Shown here: piece by piece, positions 1 to 7,574 of the stretch
Position numbering within the stretch: the first letter of the stretch is position 1
How the letters are laid out: each line of letters starts with the position of its first letter
Assembly: GCF_002261215.1 (NCBI RefSeq)
Contig: NZ_NEVS01000004.1
Location: 434,001 to 498,000, forward strand
Reading direction: 5' to 3'
Length of the DNA stretch: 64,000 bases
Source of the DNA: Bordetella genomosp. 11
GTDB lineage: Bacteria; Pseudomonadota; Gammaproteobacteria; Burkholderiales; Burkholderiaceae_B
Translations under genes and position numbers: made by a program
Notes under the pieces: model-generated
What the model saw: the letters and a program-made list of their open reading frames with translations, nothing else
What the model was told of the DNA's origin: nothing
Databases searched by the model: none

Positions 1-594
1 CAGTTTGCGCAGCCCCAGCGCCTTGGGCGCGACGGCCGCGGCCTGCATCCAGGCGGCCGGCCGCAGGCGGAAGGTATAGCGGTTGCCTTCCTGCCACGTC
101 AGCCGTTGTGTCAACGGCGCGACCGCCAGATACAGGACCTTGCCGCTATCCGCGTAACGGGATAGTGCCATGCCCACTTCGGACGAATAACCGCCGAACA
201 GGGCGACCACGCCGTCCTTTTCCACCAGCGTCTGGGCCGCTCGCACGGCCTCGTCGGGATCGCCATGGTCTTCGCGCGAGCGGATCTCCAGCTTGCGCCC
301 CAGCACGCCGCCTTCCGCGTTGATTTGCGCCAGCGCCAGCATCCAGCCACGCCGATAGGGCTCGGAAAAGCCGGGCAGCGTCTTGCATGTGTTGATTTCG
401 CCGATGCGCAGCGCAGGCGGGACGGGCGGTGCCGCGGCCGTGCGGGACGGCTTGGCCGCGCCGGCGGCCAGGACAGGCGCGGCATGCGCGAACAACACGC
501 AGGCTGCGAGCAGGATGGCGCAGCCTGCGAGGACGCGCGCCGCGCGCGGCAGCAGCCGGCCGCACCAGGCGGCACGGCGAAAAAAAACCGACAT
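1..594 (-). CDS. ABC transporter substrate-binding protein, branched-chain amino acid type (3' end outside window)
   Basis: The visible 198 codons read without a stop to the window edge, so the C-terminus is missing. Residues about 12-43 form a long hydrophobic export signal ending near APVLAAG. The mature part begins with the type-1 periplasmic fold pattern ALRIGEINTCKTLPGF, then the motif GWMLALAQINAEGGVLGRKLE, which is typical of LivJ/Peripla_BP_6 receptors, followed by DEAVRAAQTLVEKDGVVALFGG. It should bind a small solute (amino acid or carboxylate) in the periplasm and pass it to a Liv-type ABC permease beyond the window. The ATG lies inside a terminator-like hairpin following rpmG. An AGGA sits about 15 nt upstream. 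No other in-frame ATG is available before the signal peptide. Confidence 0.8.
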   Translation of the reverse strand, partial: MSVFFRRAAWCGRLLPRAARVLAGCAILLAACVLFAHAAPVLAAGAAKPSRTAAAPPVPPALRIGEINTCKTLPGFSEPYRRGWMLALAQINAEGGVLGRKLEIRSREDHGDPDEAVRAAQTLVEKDGVVALFGGYSSEVGMALSRYADSGKVLYLAVAPLTQRLTWQEGNRYTFRLRPAAWMQAAAVAPKALGLRKL

Positions 595-603
595 CGCTGT
601 CGG
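580..603 (-). terminator. Rho-independent terminator of rpmB-rpmG, overlapping the next start codon
   Basis: On the minus strand a 6-bp stem (CCGACA / TGTCGG, loop GCGA) is followed by eight T residues, about 90 nt after the rpmG stop. The ATG of the downstream receptor gene occupies part of the loop and stem (592-594). Confidence 0.7.
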
Positions 604-693
604 CTTTTCTTCCTGGAAACCCGGGGTCATCTCGGCGTGCTCGATAGTAATCCGCATGGCGGCGGGCGCGTCGCGCGATGGGCCCGGCGGCTC

Positions 694-864
694 TTACTTG
701 AGCTTGGTTTCCTTGTAGTCCACATGCTTGCGCGCGACCGGATCAAATTTCTTGATCAGCATTTTTTCCGGCATCGTGCGCTTGTTCTTGGTCGTGGTGT
801 AGAAGTGTCCCGTGCCGGCGGTCGATTCAAGCTTGATCTTTTCGCGGGTGCCTTTGGAAGCCAT
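694..864 (-). CDS. rpmG: 50S ribosomal protein L33
   Basis: This 56-aa protein starts [15 protein letters not shown] and ends [14 protein letters not shown], a full-length bacterial L33. L33 sits on the large subunit near the E site. There are no cysteines, so this is the zinc-independent (C-minus) form. An AGGAGT-type ribosome binding site lies just upstream of the ATG. It follows rpmB by 35 bp on the same strand, the usual rpmB-rpmG order, and both are presumably one transcript ended by the hairpin at 580-603. Confidence 0.97.
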   Translation of the reverse strand: MASKGTREKIKLESTAGTGHFYTTTKNKRTMPEKMLIKKFDPVARKHVDYKETKLK

Positions 865-899
865 GTCGTACTCCTGGATAGTCTGGGGGCGGGGCTAGC

Positions 900-1136
900 T
901 TAGATCGAGTCGCCGCGCGCGCGCATTTCGGCCAGAACGGCGTCAATGCCCTTCTTGTCGATGGTGCGCAGGGCCTTGGTGCTGACACGCAAGGTGATCC
1001 AGCGGTTTTCGCTTTCCACGAAGAAACGACGCGATTGCAGATTGGGCAGGAAACGACGCTTGGTCTTGTTGTTCGCGTGGGAAACGTTGTTGCCCACCAT
1101 CGGGCGCTTGCCCGTTACTTGGCATACGCGTGCCAT
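900..1136 (-). CDS. rpmB: 50S ribosomal protein L28
   Basis: The 78-aa product begins [20 protein letters not shown] and contains [13 protein letters not shown], the family signature for L28, a large-subunit protein needed for assembly. An ATG nine bases further upstream would add MQF. I chose the ATG before GCACGC because the family starts MARVCQVTG and a GAGGTG ribosome binding site is correctly spaced for it. It is the first gene of the rpmB-rpmG unit. Confidence 0.97.
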   Translation of the reverse strand: MARVCQVTGKRPMVGNNVSHANNKTKRRFLPNLQSRRFFVESENRWITLRVSTKALRTIDKKGIDAVLAEMRARGDSI

Positions 1137-1435
1137 GAATTGCACCTCGGAAATTCAATGCTTGCCGCGTATGGGTCGGAAGACGGGAGCCTATAGCCGC
1201 CGGCGGATGCCGGCCATCCCGTGGTTCCAGGATGCGGACCGTTGCCAAGGTACCCGACTGGATGGTTTTGCCATCACGCTGTCGTTCCGTACCTGAAGCA
1301 TTCGGCCTCAGTGCTTGTGCCCGCCGCCCCCTCCAATTACGCATCGGCGGGGTGGAAGTGCCCGGCTACAAAGCATAGTAGCTGGCACGGGTAAATGTGT
1401 AAGCCTGCGATTCTACTACGAAAAAAGCCGGCGAA
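1137..1435. other. Intergenic region upstream of rpmB
   Basis: About 300 bp between the rpmB start and the 3' end of the minus-strand transporter gene. It must hold the rpmB-rpmG promoter, but I could not place -35 and -10 boxes with confidence. I see no convincing small gene. Confidence 0.5.
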
Positions 1436-2629
1436 TCAAGCAGGGGTGCGGGCAACGCGTCCAGCCAGCCACGAGAGGCAGGCGCAGGCGGCCAGTACGC
1501 CCGTGAGCGGCAGCGGTGTATTGTCTTGCCACAGGCTGACGCACAGGCCCGCCAGGGCGCCGCAGGACAACTGCAGCGTGCCCAGCAGCGCCGAGGCCAC
1601 GCCCAGCCGCTTGCCCTGTTCGGACAGCGCCAGGGCGGCCGAATTCGGATTCACGAATCCCTGGCTGCTCATGTAGCCGATCAGGCAGATCATCAGCAGC
1701 GGCAGGGTCATCCAGCCCGCCAGCGTCAGCAGCACACCCGCCAGGCTGGCCAGCGCCAGGGTAACCAGGGCGCGGCGTTGCAGGACGCGCGGCGGCAGGC
1801 GGCGCAGCAGGCGGGCGCTGACCTGCGAGCCGGCGATCAGGCCGGCCGCGTTCAGCCCGAATAGCAGCCCGTAGTGCTGCGGATCCACGCCGTAGAGCTC
1901 GATGAACACGCGGGGCGATCCGACGATGTAGGCGAACATGCCGGCCTGCCCCAGCCCGCCGGCCAGGCTGTGCGCCATGAATCCGCGGTGGCGCAACAGT
2001 TCTCCGTAATTGCGCGCGATGGTGCGCCAGTGCAGATGAACGACGCGATCCGGCGGCAGCGATTCCTTCATGATGAAAAGCATGGCCGCCATCAGCGCCA
2101 CGCCGGCCGCCAGCATCAGGCCGAAGATGCCGCGCCAGCCCGTCAGCAGCAGCAATTGGCCGCCGATCAGCGGCGCGAGTATGGGCGCCAGGCCCATGAT
2201 CAGCAGCAGCAGCGACATGGCGCGGGCCGCTTCCTGGGTTTCGTAGTGATCGCGTATCACCGCGCGCGGGATGACGATGCCCGCCGCGCCGCCGAGCGCC
2301 TGCGCCGCGCGCCATGCCGTCAGGCTTTGGATGTCGACGGCCAGTGCGCATCCCAGCGAGGCGACGACGTAAAGCGACAGCCCGACCAGCAGCGGCGGCT
2401 TGCGTCCGTAGCGGTCGGCCAGCGGGCCGTAGAAAACCTGCGCCGCGGCCAGCCCCACCAGATAGGCGGCCATGGTGCGTTCGACGTCGCCCTGGCCGAC
2501 GTTCAGGCCCGCCGCGATGGCCGGAAACGCCGGCAGGTACAGGTCGATCGAAAAAGGCCCGATCGCGGTAAGGGCGCCCATCAGGATGAGCCAGCCGGGC
2601 AGGCCGCGGGTCGGTAGGTAGGTCGGCAT
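1436..2629 (-). CDS. Bcr/CflA family multidrug efflux MFS transporter
   Basis: A 397-aa inner-membrane protein of the major facilitator superfamily with about 12 hydrophobic segments. The N-terminus (GWLILMGALTAIGPFSIDLYLPAFP) carries the TM1 pattern of the Bcr/CflA branch of drug:proton antiporters. The loop after TM2 reads GPLADRYGRKP, the MFS motif A, and TM4-5 include VIRDHYETQEAARAMS. Substrates in this branch include bicyclomycin, chloramphenicol and sulfonamides; which applies here cannot be told. The start is the Met of MPTYLP; the reading frame stays open upstream but has no signal-like content there. It is divergent from the cyclopropane synthase gene. Confidence 0.9.
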   Translation of the reverse strand: MPTYLPTRGLPGWLILMGALTAIGPFSIDLYLPAFPAIAAGLNVGQGDVERTMAAYLVGLAAAQVFYGPLADRYGRKPPLLVGLSLYVVASLGCALAVDIQSLTAWRAAQALGGAAGIVIPRAVIRDHYETQEAARAMSLLLLIMGLAPILAPLIGGQLLLLTGWRGIFGLMLAAGVALMAAMLFIMKESLPPDRVVHLHWRTIARNYGELLRHRGFMAHSLAGGLGQAGMFAYIVGSPRVFIELYGVDPQHYGLLFGLNAAGLIAGSQVSARLLRRLPPRVLQRRALVTLALASLAGVLLTLAGWMTLPLLMICLIGYMSSQGFVNPNSAALALSEQGKRLGVASALLGTLQLSCGALAGLCVSLWQDNTPLPLTGVLAACACLSWLAGRVARTPA

Positions 2630-2719
2630 TGATTGACGTTTGCCTGAATGGCGGAGGCGCGGAAGGGATATTTCGGATATACCGCAGCCAAAATGTAACA
2701 TGTGGAGATGCGGTTCAAA

Positions 2720-2736
2720 TCGGAAACAAATTCCGA
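2720..2736. promoter_or_regulatory. Inverted repeat upstream of cfa
   Basis: TCGGAA and TTCCGA are perfect 6-bp arms separated by ACAAA. The repeat lies 38 bp before the chosen GTG start of the cyclopropane synthase gene, in the gap shared with the divergent exporter. It is a candidate operator or part of a leader hairpin. Confidence 0.35.
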
Positions 2737-2773
2737 TAAAGTCCCCGGGTTCTTTCTTGCGAGGTTTACTGTC

Positions 2774-4039
2774 GTGAATCCTGTGCTGTCTGCGGTGGAA
2801 CGCAAACTGGAGTCCGTTTCGATCCCGGTCCAACTGGAAATGCCCGATGGCACCAAGGTAGGGTCGCCCAATCCCAAGGTGAAGTTCACCGCCCGCAGCA
2901 AGGCTGCCCTGGCGCATCTGGCGGCCGGCGAAGTGGGTGTCCTGGGCCAGGATTATGTGGAAGGGCTGGTGGACATACAGGGCAATATGCACGACGTCAT
3001 GGCGGCAGCGGCCCAGCTGCTACCGGATTCCCCCGTGCAGGGCGAACAGGGCGGGTGGCTGCAGGCGCTGATGCGCCGCATGGTGTCCGTGCAGCGGCAT
3101 TCGGTCGAACGCGACGCCAAGCAGATCGAATTCCACTACGACCTTTCCGACGACTTCTATGCGCTGTGGCTGGATCCCCGCCGGGTTTATTCGTGCGCGT
3201 ACTACCGCACGCCCGACATGACGCTGGCGCAGGCACAGGAAGCCAAGCTGGACCATATCTGCCGCAAGCTGCGCCTGGCGCCGGGCGAACGCTATCTGGA
3301 CGTGGGCGCGGGCTGGGGCGGGCTGCTGCTCTGGGCGGCGGAGAACTACGGTGTCGACGCCACCGGCATTACGCTGTCGCGCAACCAGCACGCGCACGTC
3401 AACCGGCTGATCCAGGAAAAAGGATTGCAAGGCCGCGTGCGCATGGAGCTGCTGGACTACCGCAAACTCGACGAAAGCAAGCCGTACGACAAGATTTCAT
3501 CGGTGGGGATGTTCGAACACGTGGGCCGCGCGCAACTGCCGGACTACTTTGCCAAGCTGCGGCGCCTGCTGCGCCCGGGCGGGCTGATCATGAACCACGG
3601 CATCACCGCCGGTGGCGTGCACAACGCGCAGCTGGGCAGCGGCATGGGCGACTTCATCGAGAAGTACATCTTCCCTGGCGGCGAGCTCACGCACATCAGC
3701 CACGTGCTGGGCGCGATGGCCGAAGGCGGCCTGGAAGCGACCGACGTCGAGAATCTGCGGCCGCACTATGCCCGCACCCTGTGGGCCTGGAGCGACAGCC
3801 TGGAAAGCCAGCTCGACGCCGCCGCCAGGATATTGACGGGCGAGCAGGGCGCGAAGTCGCTGCGCGCCTATCGGCTTTACCTGGCCGGTTGCGCCATGGC
3901 CTTCGAGCATGGGTGGATCGCCCTGCACCAGGTGCTCGGCCAACGCCTGGCCACCGGCCGTGCGGATGAGCTCGACCATCCGGCTGACCTGGCCTACCCC
4001 TGGCGCCGGGATTACATCTACGCCGGTACGCCCGCCTGA
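2774..4039 (+). CDS. cfa: Cyclopropane-fatty-acyl-phospholipid synthase
   Basis: A SAM-dependent methyltransferase that turns unsaturated acyl chains of membrane phospholipids into cyclopropane rings, usually in late growth or stress. The N-terminal lipid-binding part is followed by QIEFHYDLSDDFYALWLD and SCAYYRTPDM, the family signature. The SAM site LDVGAGWGG, then GITLSRNQ and the conserved SVGMFEHVG follow. The C-terminal part (RPHYARTLWAWSDSLES) is also typical. The frame is open from an ATG at 2702. I prefer GTG at 2774 because GAGG sits 9 nt before it; the product is then 421 aa, whereas the longer start adds 24 unconserved-looking residues. Confidence 0.93.
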   Translation: MNPVLSAVERKLESVSIPVQLEMPDGTKVGSPNPKVKFTARSKAALAHLAAGEVGVLGQDYVEGLVDIQGNMHDVMAAAAQLLPDSPVQGEQGGWLQALMRRMVSVQRHSVERDAKQIEFHYDLSDDFYALWLDPRRVYSCAYYRTPDMTLAQAQEAKLDHICRKLRLAPGERYLDVGAGWGGLLLWAAENYGVDATGITLSRNQHAHVNRLIQEKGLQGRVRMELLDYRKLDESKPYDKISSVGMFEHVGRAQLPDYFAKLRRLLRPGGLIMNHGITAGGVHNAQLGSGMGDFIEKYIFPGGELTHISHVLGAMAEGGLEATDVENLRPHYARTLWAWSDSLESQLDAAARILTGEQGAKSLRAYRLYLAGCAMAFEHGWIALHQVLGQRLATGRADELDHPADLAYPWRRDYIYAGTPA

Positions 4040-4163
4040 CGCCAATCAAACGGCATGCGCGGCAACCGTATTACCATAGGCCGTAATGCGTCCCGTCGCC
4101 CGTGCGACATCTCCGGAACGCCGCCCCAGCGCGGCGTTCTGTCTTCCCTTACATGGAACCTCC

Positions 4164-4538
4164 ATGCCCATTCTTCATGTCCACGTCTTGTCCGGATGGT
4201 CCGCGGACAGGAAGTCATCGCTGCTGAAAGGGGCCACGCAGGCCGTCGTCGAGAGCCTGGGCGCGCCGCTGCGCAGCGTGCGCATCATGCTGCATGAAAT
4301 CGCACCGGAACACATCATCGTCGGCGGCGAAGTCGGCAGGCAGTCGGTGGTGTTCCACGTGCACCTGATCGTCGGGCGCACGGAAGCGCAGAAGAATGCC
4401 CTGTACCAGGCCCTGAACGGTGCCGCCTGCGCGGCGCTGGGCGTATCGGGCGAGGACGTCCGCGTCCTGCTGGACGACATACCGAATACCGACATGGGCA
4501 TGGCCAACGGCGTCAGCGCCAAGGCGGCCGGCCGCTAG
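4164..4538 (+). CDS. Tautomerase-superfamily protein with two 4-OT-like halves
   Basis: A 124-aa protein beginning Met-Pro, so removal of Met would expose the catalytic N-terminal proline of the 4-oxalocrotonate tautomerase superfamily. Residues 2-46 and 62-106 look like two copies of the same beta-alpha-beta unit: both start with a strand containing HVH and end in VRIMLHEI and VRVLLDDI respectively. Only the first half has the proline. This two-unit layout resembles the cis-CaaD/malonate semialdehyde decarboxylase branch, but the substrate is unknown. The frame is open upstream; this ATG was chosen because it creates the Pro terminus. It precedes the thiolase gene on the same strand. Confidence 0.75.
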   Translation: MPILHVHVLSGWSADRKSSLLKGATQAVVESLGAPLRSVRIMLHEIAPEHIIVGGEVGRQSVVFHVHLIVGRTEAQKNALYQALNGAACAALGVSGEDVRVLLDDIPNTDMGMANGVSAKAAGR

Positions 4539-4645
4539 GCCGCGCCGCATCGCGGCGGCCGCGCTGGAATCCAGTCCCTCGTCATCCGACCATTGCTGTC
4601 ATGCGGCGCTGCGGCGCGGGTGGCGGCGCTCACAGGAGAGCCATC

Positions 4646-5827
4646 ATGAAAGAAATCATCATTGCCGCCGGCGCGCGGACCGCGGTGGGAACCTTTGGCG
4701 GGGCGCTCAAGGACGTGCCGCCCATCGACCTGGGCAGCACGGCCATCCGTGAAGCGCTGGCGCGCGCCGGCGTGGACGGCGCGGAAGTGGGCCACGTCGC
4801 CGTCGGGCACGTGATCAACACCGAAACGCGCGATATGTACCTGTCGCGGGTCGCCGCCCTGAATGCCGGGATCTCCAAGGAGACGCCGGCCTTCAACGTC
4901 AATCGGCTGTGCGGTTCCGGCTTGCAGGCCATCGTGTCGGCGGCACAATGCATCATGCTGGGCGACGCGGATATCGCCGTCGGCGCCGGCGCGGAAAACA
5001 TGAGCCGCGGGCCTTATATCTCGCCAGCCCAGCGCTGGGGTTCGCGGATGGGCGACGCGACGCTGTCGGACATGATGGTCGGGGCGCTGACCGACCCTTT
5101 CCAGCGCGTTCACATGGGCATCACCGCCGAAAACGTCGCGGCCAAGTACGAGATCAGCCGCGACGACCAGGATGCGCTGGCGCTGGAGTCGCATCGGCGC
5201 GCGGCGGCGGCCATCGACGCGGGATATTTCAAGGACCAGATCGTCCCGGTCGTCATCAAGACCCGCAAGGGAGAGGTGCGCTTCGAGGTCGATGAGCATG
5301 TACGCCGCGACGTCGATGCCGGCACGATGGGCAAGCTCAAGCCCGTGTTCCAGAAAGAGAACGGCACCGTCACGGCGGGCAACGCCAGCGGTATCAACGA
5401 CGGTGCGGCCGCCGTGGTGCTGATGAGCGCCGACGTGGCGGGCAAGCGCGGGGTCAAGCCGCTCGCGAGGCTGGTGGCCTATGGCCATGCGGGCGTCGAT
5501 CCCGCCTATATGGGCATCGGGCCGGTCCCGGCGACGCAGGCCGCCTTGAAACGGGCGGGGCTGAGCATCGACCAGATGGATGTCGTCGAAGCCAACGAAG
5601 CCTTCGCCGCGCAGGCTTGCGCCGTCACGCGCCAACTGGGCCTGGACCCCGCCAAGGTCAACCCCAACGGCAGCGGTATTGCGCTGGGCCACCCCATCGG
5701 CGCCACCGGCGCCATCATTACAGTCAAGGCCTTGTACGAGCTGCAGCGCATCAAGGGCCGCTACGCCCTGGTCACCATGTGCATCGGCGGTGGACAGGGT
5801 ATCGCCGCGATTTTCGAGCGGATCTGA
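4646..5827 (+). CDS. Acetyl-CoA C-acetyltransferase (thiolase)
   Basis: A 393-aa thiolase of the biosynthetic/degradative type, catalysing reversible condensation of two acyl-CoA units (acetoacetyl-CoA to 2 acetyl-CoA). Catalytic residues are in the canonical places: Cys89 in NRLCGSGLQA, His349 in GHPIGATGA and Cys379 in CIGGGQG. Length matches the family. The start ATG has AGGAGAG seven bases upstream. A longer in-frame start exists but lacks this site. It could serve ketone body, PHB or fatty acid metabolism. The gene 8 bp downstream is not an obvious partner. Confidence 0.92.
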   Translation: MKEIIIAAGARTAVGTFGGALKDVPPIDLGSTAIREALARAGVDGAEVGHVAVGHVINTETRDMYLSRVAALNAGISKETPAFNVNRLCGSGLQAIVSAAQCIMLGDADIAVGAGAENMSRGPYISPAQRWGSRMGDATLSDMMVGALTDPFQRVHMGITAENVAAKYEISRDDQDALALESHRRAAAAIDAGYFKDQIVPVVIKTRKGEVRFEVDEHVRRDVDAGTMGKLKPVFQKENGTVTAGNASGINDGAAAVVLMSADVAGKRGVKPLARLVAYGHAGVDPAYMGIGPVPATQAALKRAGLSIDQMDVVEANEAFAAQACAVTRQLGLDPAKVNPNGSGIALGHPIGATGAIITVKALYELQRIKGRYALVTMCIGGGQGIAAIFERI

Positions 5828-5835
5828 CTCGCTGT

Positions 5836-6606
5836 ATGCCGCCACGCACCACGCCGTCCGCCCAGGATATCCCCACGCTTTCCGAATCGGACGGCATCCG
5901 GTATCTGCATTTCGACAGTCCCTGGATTCAGGGCGCCATGCGAGTGGCCGATCCGGTCGATCTCGTCCTCGAGTACACCGGCCAGATGATGGCCTGGCTG
6001 CTCTTCATGGAACCGCCCAAGGACGGCGCGATCGGCCTGCTGGGCCTGGGCGCCGGTTCGCTGGCGCGCTTTTGCGTCAAGCGCACCCGCAGCCCCGTGG
6101 TCGCGGTGGAGTGGAATCCGCGCGTGACCGCGATTTGCCATGCTTTCTTCCGGCTGCCCGGCCCGCCCCGGCTGGTTGTGGAGGAGGGCGACGCCGGGGC
6201 CTGGGTGGCGGAACCGGCGAATGCCGGGCGCTGTCCCATCCTCATGGTGGACCTGTACGACGCCCAGGCCCGCGGGCCGGTGCGCGATTCCGTGCGTTTC
6301 TATCGCGATTGCCGGCGCGTGCTGGGCGATACCGGCGTGCTGGCGGTCAACCTGTTCGGCGAACACGAAAGCTTTCCGCGCAATATCGATAACCTCTCCG
6401 CCGCCTTCGACGGCAGGCTGGCCATGCTGCCCGAAATCGACGCAGGCAATCGCATCGTGCTGGGATTCACGGGGCCGCCCATCGACATTCCCGTCGAGGC
6501 CCTGCTGGATCGCGCGGCAATAGTAGAGGCGGTCTACGGCTTGCCCGCGCGCCGCTGGGCACGCGCGCTGGCCGGCCAGGCGAGCGGGGGGCGGCTGGCG
6601 TACTGA
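5836..6606 (+). CDS. Spermidine-synthase-like protein
   Basis: A 256-aa protein with a Rossmann methyltransferase/aminopropyltransferase core. GLLGLGAGSLARF (about residue 74-86) is the nucleotide-binding glycine loop, VVAVEWNPRVTAIC gives the acidic residue at the end of strand 2, and ILMVDLYDAQ the strand-4 Asp. This pattern fits the SpeE-like family. True spermidine synthases usually carry a DGxxQ-type N-terminal motif and a GGGDG loop. Here the loop is GLGAG, so the aminopropyl transfer activity is uncertain and it may be a related SAM-binding protein. It starts 8 bp after the thiolase stop and is probably cotranscribed with it. Confidence 0.7.
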   Translation: MPPRTTPSAQDIPTLSESDGIRYLHFDSPWIQGAMRVADPVDLVLEYTGQMMAWLLFMEPPKDGAIGLLGLGAGSLARFCVKRTRSPVVAVEWNPRVTAICHAFFRLPGPPRLVVEEGDAGAWVAEPANAGRCPILMVDLYDAQARGPVRDSVRFYRDCRRVLGDTGVLAVNLFGEHESFPRNIDNLSAAFDGRLAMLPEIDAGNRIVLGFTGPPIDIPVEALLDRAAIVEAVYGLPARRWARALAGQASGGRLAY

Positions 6607-6677
6607 GCCATAGGCGCGGCCCTCATCCCGCACGAGGGTTGCGCATGCCGTTCTCCGGTGCAAGAATGAACGCACCA

Positions 6678-6690
6678 TAATTATGAATTA
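6678..6690. promoter_or_regulatory. AT-rich inverted repeat upstream of the GntR regulator gene
   Basis: TAATT and AATTA flank ATG in an otherwise GC-rich stretch, 26 bp before the chosen start of the GntR-family gene. The position suits autoregulation and the composition suits a -10 region, but no family consensus could be matched. Confidence 0.3.
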
Positions 6691-6716
6691 CGGTGGCGTT
6701 CGCGCCGTTTCATGCC

Positions 6717-7574
6717 ATGCACGCAAGCCACTCCTCCGCCGGGGCGCCGCAGCCCATCGTGCGCCAGGCCTTGTACCTGGAAGCGGCGCAGCGCCTGCGG
6801 GAAATGATCCGCTCGCGCGCGTTGACGGCGGGAGAATGGATAGACGAATTGCCCCTTGCCGCGCAGCTCGGCATCTCGCGCACGCCGCTGCGCGAGGCGC
6901 TCAAGCTATTGGCCAGCGAAGGCCTGGTTCGGCTGGAGCCGCGGCGCGGCTGCTTCGTCAACGAACTCTCGATGCGGGATCTGGACGACATCTTCCCGCT
7001 GATGGCGATGCTGGAGGGCCGGTGCGCCTACGAGGCCGCGCGCAAGGCGGGGGAAGAGGACATCCGCCGCCTGGCCGCCCTGCACGAAACACTGCAGGAG
7101 CATGCCGCCGCCGGCCGTATCGACGCGTACTACGAGGCAAACTACGTCATCCACGAGGCCATCCAGGCACTGGCCGATAACCGCTGGCTGTCCGACACCA
7201 TCGGGAACCTGCGCAAGGTGCTGAGCCTGTCGCGCCATAAAAGCCTGATGCTGCCCGGACGCCTGCGCGCCTCCTGCGCGGAGCACATGGCGATTTTCGC
7301 GGCCATCCGGGACCATGACCCCGAACGCGCGGAATCCGTCGCCCGCAAGCACCTGCTGCGCCAGCTTGACGCCCTGCATGCCATGGAGCGCCGTGCGAGG
7401 GAAGGCACCGCGCCGGCCAAGGCGGCGGGCAAGACCCTGGCGCCGGCGGCCGCCTCCAAACCCGCGAATCCCCGTTCCAAGATGGCCCCGTCCACCGTCA
7501 CTACCGCCAAGGAGCTCGTTCATGATCGTTCCAGAACCGCTCGTTCCCGCCCGCGCGGCGCGCCAGCCCGATAA
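6717..7574 (+). CDS. GntR/FadR-family (FCD domain) transcriptional regulator, probable malonate operon regulator
   Basis: A 285-aa regulator. Residues about 17-80 form the GntR winged helix (LAAQLGISRTPLREALKLLASEGLVRLEPRRGCFV). Residues 85-225 are an FCD effector domain with candidate metal/ligand histidines 146, 190 and 212. It stands directly before malonyl-CoA decarboxylase, like matR in rhizobial mat operons, so malonate or malonyl-CoA is the likely effector. A low-complexity basic tail (Ala/Pro/Lys/Arg) extends past the FCD domain and overlaps the decarboxylase gene by 53 bp. The start is uncertain: a GTG at 6693 would add eight residues, and no strong ribosome binding site marks either. 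Confidence 0.85.
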   Translation: MHASHSSAGAPQPIVRQALYLEAAQRLREMIRSRALTAGEWIDELPLAAQLGISRTPLREALKLLASEGLVRLEPRRGCFVNELSMRDLDDIFPLMAMLEGRCAYEAARKAGEEDIRRLAALHETLQEHAAAGRIDAYYEANYVIHEAIQALADNRWLSDTIGNLRKVLSLSRHKSLMLPGRLRASCAEHMAIFAAIRDHDPERAESVARKHLLRQLDALHAMERRAREGTAPAKAAGKTLAPAAASKPANPRSKMAPSTVTTAKELVHDRSRTARSRPRGAPAR

